DNA from: an uncultured Desulfurobacterium sp.
Lineage (GTDB): Bacteria > Aquificota > Aquificia > Desulfurobacteriales > Desulfurobacteriaceae
Assembly (NCBI GenBank): GCA_913055135.1
Contig: CAJXJV010000026.1
Coordinates: 1 to 11,219, forward strand
DNA length: 11,219 nt
Direction of reading: 5' to 3'
The notes under the pieces were generated by a model. That model was not told where the DNA came from. It searched no databases and was given only the letters and a program-made list of their open reading frames with translations. The position numbers and the translations under genes are program-made. Positions 7,116 through 11,219 of this stretch are shown here, piece after piece; position 1 is the first letter of the stretch, and each line of letters begins with the position of its first letter.

Positions 7116-7214
7116 CTATTCTTCTATGACTTTTTTAACTTTAAACGCGAAATAAGTAAAAAGTATTCCGAGATAAATGACAACAAACAGAGCAAACAGG
7201 AATTTTAAATTCAT
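7116..7214 (-). CDS. Small single-helix membrane protein, 32 residues, unlisted
   Basis: Reading the minus strand from ATG 7212-7214 to TAG 7116-7118 gives 32 residues: a short start MNLKFL, one uninterrupted hydrophobic helix of about 20 residues (FALFVVIYLGILFTYFAF), then a charged tail KVKKVIEE. It fills the otherwise empty 146-base gap between lgt and ilvE, starting 30 bases after lgt and ending 17 bases before ilvE. The ribosome binding site is modest (GCGGAAAG before the ATG). The helix followed by a basic/acidic tail recalls CcmD-type small membrane proteins, but no cytochrome c maturation gene is present here, so I assign no function. It could still be a chance frame; gap fit and membrane-protein composition argue against that. 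Confidence 0.6.
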   Translation of the reverse strand: MNLKFLFALFVVIYLGILFTYFAFKVKKVIEE

Positions 7215-7244
7215 AGCTTTCCGCTTGCCTTTGCCTATTACCTC

Positions 7245-7991
7245 CTACCTTTTCCTACGGTAGCAGACAACTCCCAATCCTGCAACCACCATTATAATAC
7301 TTATCACCTGATTGTTACTTAAGAAGCCGAGAATATCCTTTGGGGTTGCCCTCCAGAACTCAATGAGAAACCTGAAGATACCGTAGAGAACGAGATAAAA
7401 TCCAAAAATCTCTCCAGCAGCCTTTCTCCTGCGGTAGAGAAGATAGAGAATTCCAGCAATTAGAAAGTTGGCAACAGAAGATATCGGCTGGGTTGGACAC
7501 AGAGGAATTCCTAAGGGAGCAGCCGAGTGGGGATCATGAAACGTAATTGCAAATGGAGCATGACACTCCTTTCCATAGCAACAGCCCGCCATGGTGCAGC
7601 CAATCCTTCCAAATCCAAGCCCAACGGAGAGTGGAATTGAAACGATATCTGCAAACTTCCAGACAGGTATTTTCCTCTTCTTCACAAAGTAGAGAGCTGT
7701 CAGAGCTCCAAAAATCACTCCTCCATACCAGACAAGTCCCCCTTCCCAGAAGTAGAAAACTCTGTACCATGGATTGAGATACTCAGGATTGTAAATAAAG
7801 AAGAAAACTCTTGCGCCCACTATACCTGCTACAACAGACCAGAAAGCTGTATCCGCAACGTCCTTTTTCGGGATTCCCTCTTTTTCTGCCAATTTCATCA
7901 GTATAAGAGAACCGAAGAAAATACCGAGAGCAACCATAACACCGTAGGTGTAAATCGTTATCGGACCAATTTTGAATAGTATCGGGTGCAC
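7245..7991 (-). CDS. lgt: Prolipoprotein diacylglyceryl transferase
   Basis: Inner-membrane enzyme that moves a diacylglyceryl group from phosphatidylglycerol to the lipobox cysteine of prolipoproteins, the first step of lipoprotein maturation. The 248 residues contain about seven membrane helices. Seen are YGVMVALG (16-23), GARVFFF (59-65), the WEGGLVWYGG loop (82-91), the signature GRIGCTMAGCCYG (128-140) with the essential-type R129, TQPISS (167-172) and RFLIEFWR (207-214). The histidine of the E. coli HGG loop is Glu here (E83), a change I have seen in other thermophile-type Lgt proteins. The start is GTG 7989-7991, supported by AAGGAGG at 7998-8004, which overlaps the murJ stop; ending at the HPILFKIGPITIYTYG N-terminus is typical. 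Confidence 0.95.
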   Translation of the reverse strand: MHPILFKIGPITIYTYGVMVALGIFFGSLILMKLAEKEGIPKKDVADTAFWSVVAGIVGARVFFFIYNPEYLNPWYRVFYFWEGGLVWYGGVIFGALTALYFVKKRKIPVWKFADIVSIPLSVGLGFGRIGCTMAGCCYGKECHAPFAITFHDPHSAAPLGIPLCPTQPISSVANFLIAGILYLLYRRRKAAGEIFGFYLVLYGIFRFLIEFWRATPKDILGFLSNNQVISIIMVVAGLGVVCYRRKR

Positions 7992-8002
7992 TTAGAACCT
8001 CC

Positions 8003-9514
8003 TTAGCCTTTGATAACCTCTACAAATTTGTCCTTCGTAGCAAATAGGACTACCATATAAATAGAAGCAGCCAGCAGGATAGTGAATAATACTGCCATTG
8101 CCTTAAAAAGAAAAGAGCCAATTGAGAAATAAACAAAGGTACCAGCTACGGAAACGACTGCAACGGGAATAGAGTAAATGGCGTAGCTTACTGCACTATA
8201 GATTATTTCCTTTGCAATTACCAATCTAAATTTCCTTTCAAGACCCTTCACAAGAATAGAGACGTTGAGAAAAGATGTCAGGCTTGTTCCAAGAGCTAAC
8301 CCGACAACTCCAAGCCCCAGAACAAAGCACAGCAGGAGGTTTACAAACAGATTGAAAATCAATGTATAGGCTGAAACAACAACCGGAAACCTGTACTCGT
8401 CCAGGGAGTAATACGCGTTTGTAATAATTTTTTCTAAGGAAAAAAAGTAGAGTCCAGCAGAATAGCCGACAAGAACTCCATAAGTGGAGTTAAGGGCACT
8501 TTCGGTAAACTTTCCGTGGTTAAAAACAAGGTCAACCATCGGTTTCCCAAAGAAGATCAGTCCGAAAGTCGCTGGAATGATAATCGCAGAACAGAGGAAA
8601 ATTCCGTTTACCAATTCTTTCCTATGCTTCTTTCCATCATTAGAACGTTTTGCAAGTCTTGGAAGAAGAACCTGAGAAAGACCAATGGCAAACATTCCTA
8701 AGGGAAGCTGAACAAATCTGTTGGCATAGTACAGGCAGGAGATAGATCCTGTCTTCAGGAAAGAAGCTAAGACTGTATCTATAAGCATAGAAAACTGCCT
8801 TACGGCAAATCCAAATATTCCAGGAATAATATTTTTCAGGGTTTTCTTGACATCTTCTGTAACTTCAAATCTGGGCTTCACCAGAAAGTTGAATTTCTTG
8901 AGAAACACAAGCTGGAGAAGAACCTGGAGCACTCCACCAACTACTACTCCAAGTGCAAGGGATTCAATTGAAAGCTTTCCTGAAAGAAAAACTGCAGAGA
9001 CAATAATTGCCAGATTGAAGAGAGCTGTTGAAAAAGCAGGAGCGAAGAAGTGTTCAAAACCGTTGAGAATTCCACCATAAAAAGCAACGAGACTGACAAA
9101 GAAAATGTAAGGAAACATCTCTCTGAGTAGTTTTACTGAAATATCAAAGTACTCTCCTGAAATTCCGGGAGCTACAACTTTTACTATCACAGGAGCTACT
9201 ATCTCACCTATTAAAACCGTTAAAATCAGTGAGAAAAGGAGAATAGAAAAAAACCTCTCAGCGAAAAGTCTTGCCTCATAAATGGATCCTTTTAGCTTTT
9301 TAGCAAAGGCAGGGGTAAAGGCAGAACTAAATGCACCTTCTGCAAAAATTCTTCTCAAAAGATTCGGAATTCTGAAAGCAATGAAGAATGCATCTGTTAG
9401 AGCTCCTGCGCCAAAAAAAGCAGCAATAGTTATATCTCTAATAAGCCCTAAAACTCTGCTGCAAAATATGGAAATTGATACAATTAAAGTTGACCTGAAG
9501 ACAGATTTCGACAT
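8003..9514 (-). CDS. murJ: Lipid II flippase MurJ (MviN)
   Basis: MOP-superfamily flippase that moves lipid-linked peptidoglycan precursor across the inner membrane. About 14 membrane helices are expected over 503 residues. The N-terminal signature is intact: SRVLGLIRD (19-27), GALTDAFFIAFRIPNLLRRI (37-56) and FAEGAFSSAFTPAF. R20, R26, D41 and R54 align by eye with the E. coli residues R18, R24, D39 and R52. I place the start at ATG 9512-9514 (MSKSVF). The frame stays open to 9574, but those 20 extra residues (MPLASCLLPLASC...) are translated heptamer repeats and not MurJ. No Shine-Dalgarno precedes ATG 9514; a near-leaderless mRNA would explain this. It heads the minus-strand operon and lgt follows after 11 bases. 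Confidence 0.94.
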   Translation of the reverse strand: MSKSVFRSTLIVSISIFCSRVLGLIRDITIAAFFGAGALTDAFFIAFRIPNLLRRIFAEGAFSSAFTPAFAKKLKGSIYEARLFAERFFSILLFSLILTVLIGEIVAPVIVKVVAPGISGEYFDISVKLLREMFPYIFFVSLVAFYGGILNGFEHFFAPAFSTALFNLAIIVSAVFLSGKLSIESLALGVVVGGVLQVLLQLVFLKKFNFLVKPRFEVTEDVKKTLKNIIPGIFGFAVRQFSMLIDTVLASFLKTGSISCLYYANRFVQLPLGMFAIGLSQVLLPRLAKRSNDGKKHRKELVNGIFLCSAIIIPATFGLIFFGKPMVDLVFNHGKFTESALNSTYGVLVGYSAGLYFFSLEKIITNAYYSLDEYRFPVVVSAYTLIFNLFVNLLLCFVLGLGVVGLALGTSLTSFLNVSILVKGLERKFRLVIAKEIIYSAVSYAIYSIPVAVVSVAGTFVYFSIGSFLFKAMAVLFTILLAASIYMVVLFATKDKFVEVIKG

Positions 9515-9517
9515 AAT
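9490..9517 (+). promoter_or_regulatory. Candidate promoter for trkAH, inside the murJ 5' end
   Basis: TTGACC (9490-9495) and CATAAT (9512-9517) are separated by 16 bases, each five of six against the sigma-70 consensus. Transcription would start near 9524 and the trkA leader of about 73 bases would carry the complete heptamer array. The -10 covers the murJ start codon, so this promoter and the murJ promoter are interleaved and could not easily be occupied together. Inference only. Confidence 0.4.
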
Positions 9518-9524
9518 ATTAGGA

Positions 9525-9553
9525 ATTGTACAGAGGCAAGAGGCAAGAGGCAA
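9525..9553 (-). promoter_or_regulatory. Candidate promoter for murJ operon, -35 embedded in heptamer array
   Basis: On the minus strand an extended -10, TG then TACAAT (9530 to 9525), sits exactly 17 bases from a TTGCCT at 9553-9548, the third heptamer copy counted from murJ. TACAAT matches TATAAT at five of six bases; TTGCCT matches TTGACA at four of six. Start of transcription would fall near 9518, giving murJ a leader of about 4 bases and fitting its lack of a Shine-Dalgarno. This is a reading by eye of sigma-70-type elements. Confidence 0.45.
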
Positions 9554-9589
9554 GAGGCAAGAGGCAAGAGGCAAGAGGCAAGAGGCAAG
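9534..9589. repeat. Tandem heptamer array, 8 perfect copies of AGGCAAG
   Basis: Eight uninterrupted identical 7-base units occupy 56 bases of the murJ-trkA spacer, flanked by a partial AG on the left and AGAG on the right. The minus strand reads CTTGCCT. Each unit junction creates AAGAGG, a purine-rich Shine-Dalgarno-like string on the plus strand, and TTGCCT, a -35-like string on the minus strand. Heptamer tandem repeats of this general type (STRR) are known from cyanobacteria and elsewhere. They generate spurious peptides of the GKRQEAR and PLASCL type, as here. Perfect identity suggests recent slippage expansion, so copy number may vary between strains. Confidence 0.95.
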
Positions 9590-9596
9590 AGAGTGG

Positions 9597-10892
9597 ATGA
9601 TGAAGGTTTGTATTATCGGCGCTGGTGTCGTTGGAAGTTACTTGGCAAAGAAACTCTCAAAAGAGGACTACGAAATAGCCGTTGTGGACATAGACAGTAG
9701 CAAAATAGAGCAGCTAACCTACAGCTACGACATCCTTGGAATAAACTGCAGTGCCCTCGAAATAAACTGTCTGAAAGAGGTTGAAAACTTTGATTTATTT
9801 GTAATTGTCACTGAAAGTGATGAGAAAAACATTGCAATAGCAGTTCTTCTTAAATCTCTTTTCCAGAAAAAGAATATTATTATTCGTGTCAGCAATAAGG
9901 CATTCTCCTCTCCACCGGTCAGGGAATTTCTTCAGTGTGAAACTGTCAACGTTCTATCAGAGACAATTCACACAGTCCTTTCTATCATCAAATATCCATT
10001 TGCTCTTTCTACAGTGAGGCTGGAAAACGATGGGATTCTGATTTTCAAATATCTTGTAAAAGTGGAAGACTTCCTTGCAGGAAAGCAGATTTGTGAACTC
10101 AGGAATATAAGAGATCAAGTAGAGTTTACGATCGTTGCTATTGAAAGAGAAAATGAGGTAATCATACCCACAGGAAAAACTTTTATATACCCGGAAGATA
10201 AAATTCACATAGCAACAAAAGAAGAAAAAATCTATGAGTTAGTAGAAGCTCTGGAAATAAAGCTTTCTCCCCCAAAACTTGTGTTCGTTCTTGGTTATTC
10301 AAAGGTTACCGAGGAACTTCTGAGGAAACTCTCAGAGATAAAAGAACTAAAAGTCAAGTTCCTCTCTCCCGACAAAAGAATATGTGAAACAATTTCCGGT
10401 AACTTTCCAGATGTATCGGTCTTTCATGGAGAACTCACAGATGTAGAGCTCTTAAAATCCGAGAATATCGGCAATGCAGATCTGACAATATCACTTACAG
10501 AAGACGAGGAAACAAACATACTCTCTGCCATTTTAGCTAAAAGGCTTGGAGCGAAGAAAGCCTGTTCACTGGTTATTCATCCGGAGTACGAAAAAATAGT
10601 AGAATCGATCGGTATAGACGTCCCGTTAATGCCACGAAAACTAATAGCTTCTAAAGTCTATAGAAGTTTAAGCAAAAGAGGAATTCTGGAACTTCTGGAA
10701 CTTTCCGAAAATATAGATATAGTGGAATTCAGTATCCCTCCCAAACTTTCCGGGAAAAAAGTCTCCGAACTTGGAAACAAAATCTGCAACCTTATAGTTG
10801 CAGTCAAGAGAGGAGAAAAAGTCTTCCTTGCCAGAGGAGACACAGAACTTAAAAAGAATGACACAATCATCTGCATAGAGAAAAGGAAATGA
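9597..10892 (+). CDS. trkA: Trk/Ktr potassium uptake regulatory subunit TrkA (two RCK domains)
   Basis: Cytoplasmic NAD(H)/nucleotide-binding subunit that gates the TrkH potassium channel. The protein is 431 residues from ATG 9597 (430 if the adjacent ATG 9600 is used), a normal TrkA length. It has two RCK-N/RCK-C halves. The first Rossmann fold is classical, GAGVVG (8-13) with the ribose-binding acid D31 in AVVDID. The second, beginning near residue 226, reads VLGYSKVTEELL and lacks the GxGxxG glycines, so it probably does not bind NAD in the usual way. The frame is open back to 9282, but that stretch is antisense murJ plus translated repeats and is excluded. GAGG from the last heptamer (9582-9585) is the likely ribosome binding site. 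It overlaps trkH by ATGA. Confidence 0.92.
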   Translation: MMKVCIIGAGVVGSYLAKKLSKEDYEIAVVDIDSSKIEQLTYSYDILGINCSALEINCLKEVENFDLFVIVTESDEKNIAIAVLLKSLFQKKNIIIRVSNKAFSSPPVREFLQCETVNVLSETIHTVLSIIKYPFALSTVRLENDGILIFKYLVKVEDFLAGKQICELRNIRDQVEFTIVAIERENEVIIPTGKTFIYPEDKIHIATKEEKIYELVEALEIKLSPPKLVFVLGYSKVTEELLRKLSEIKELKVKFLSPDKRICETISGNFPDVSVFHGELTDVELLKSENIGNADLTISLTEDEETNILSAILAKRLGAKKACSLVIHPEYEKIVESIGIDVPLMPRKLIASKVYRSLSKRGILELLELSENIDIVEFSIPPKLSGKKVSELGNKICNLIVAVKRGEKVFLARGDTELKKNDTIICIEKRK

Positions 10893-11219
10893 GATTAATA
10901 GCAGTTTTCAGGTACGTTTCCATACTGCTCTTTATACTATCGCTCTCATTCCTCTTTCCCGCTGTCTATTCCCTTTATGAAAAAGATGGTCTCTTTATGG
11001 ACTACATGTATCCACTCATACTCTCATTTGCACTTCTCCTCATAGGTCTCCAGATTAAGAGTAAGGAACTAAACATCAAGGAATCAATTCTCACAGTGGT
11101 CTTAGTCTGGTTTTTATTTCCCGCCCTTTCCGCCCTCTTCTATATTGAATCTGGCGCAATAAGTAACTTTGCTGACGCCTACTTTGAATCGGTATCTGGC
11201 TTCACAACAACAGGAGCAT
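10889..11219 (+). CDS. trkH: Trk potassium transporter membrane subunit TrkH, N-terminal part (cut by window end)
   Basis: The frame opens at ATG 10889-10891, overlapping the trkA stop as ATGA, and runs off the right edge after about 110 residues. It begins with a membrane helix (MRLIAVFRYVSILLFILSLS), a second helix near 40-57 and a third near 68-85. It then reaches YFESVSGFTTTGA, the first pore loop of the TrkH/KtrB superfamily, where SGFTTTG precedes the potassium selectivity glycine. Together with trkA this gives a complete gating-plus-channel pair in one transcription unit. The remaining pore repeats lie outside the window. Confidence 0.92.
   Translation, partial: MRLIAVFRYVSILLFILSLSFLFPAVYSLYEKDGLFMDYMYPLILSFALLLIGLQIKSKELNIKESILTVVLVWFLFPALSALFYIESGAISNFADAYFESVSGFTTTGA

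Noticed and set aside
7534..7777. Cysteine- and tryptophan-rich frames inside lgt
   Set aside because: They arise from the GRIGCTMAGCCYG region of lgt read in other frames; no independent support.
9515..9574. 20-residue leader on MurJ resembling a signal peptide (MPLASCLLPLASC)
   Set aside because: It is the heptamer array read in one frame; MurJ homologues start at the MSKSVF-like segment and need no signal peptide.
9534..9589. Heptamer array as a CRISPR
   Set aside because: The 7-base units are directly adjacent with no spacers and no cas genes are nearby.
9282..9596. Long N-terminal extension of the trkA reading frame
   Set aside because: It is antisense murJ followed by translated AGGCAAG repeats; TrkA starts canonically at 9597 or 9600.

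Overview
The window is a compact, gene-dense bacterial stretch of roughly 40% GC by eye. Its proteins are rich in Lys, Glu and Ile, genes often overlap by 4-26 bases, and several starts are TTG or GTG. The proteins look like those of a thermophilic, deep-branching bacterium. Aquificota, in particular the Desulfurobacteriaceae, is my best guess, but this is inference from protein style and not a database match.

The left third (1-3713, plus strand) is one tightly packed run: the 3' end of deoC (deoxyribose-phosphate aldolase), ribF (flavokinase/FAD synthetase), era (ribosome-assembly GTPase), two small related four-helix membrane proteins of unknown role, and an RsuA-type rRNA pseudouridine synthase. 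Start and stop signals overlap or nearly touch at every junction, so this reads as one transcription unit.

The middle (3714-9514, minus strand) is a second run that meets the first stop to stop with no spacer. In transcription order it holds murJ (lipid II flippase), lgt (lipoprotein diacylglyceryl transferase), an unlisted 32-residue single-helix protein, ilvE (branched-chain aminotransferase), an MntA-like nucleotidyltransferase with a HepT-like HEPN partner, a RACo-like [2Fe-2S]/ASKHA ATPase expected to reactivate a corrinoid protein, and a DUF4911 protein. The largest gap is the 146 bases between lgt and ilvE, which the small gene fills.

The right end (9597-11219, plus strand) starts trkA-trkH, a Trk/Ktr potassium uptake system; trkH is cut by the window edge.

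The most unusual structure is the divergent murJ/trkA spacer. It contains eight perfect tandem copies of the heptamer AGGCAAG. These appear to supply a -35-like element for murJ on one strand and a Shine-Dalgarno-like GAGG for trkA on the other. Candidate promoters for the two genes are interleaved, and murJ would have an almost leaderless mRNA. The array also creates false N-terminal extensions on both genes, which I have trimmed.

I see no rRNA, tRNA, CRISPR array, insertion sequence or phage gene. No large new system stands out. The best leads are the heptamer-built divergent control region, the hidden 32-residue gene, and the toxin-antitoxin-like pair embedded with the corrinoid activator in a housekeeping operon.
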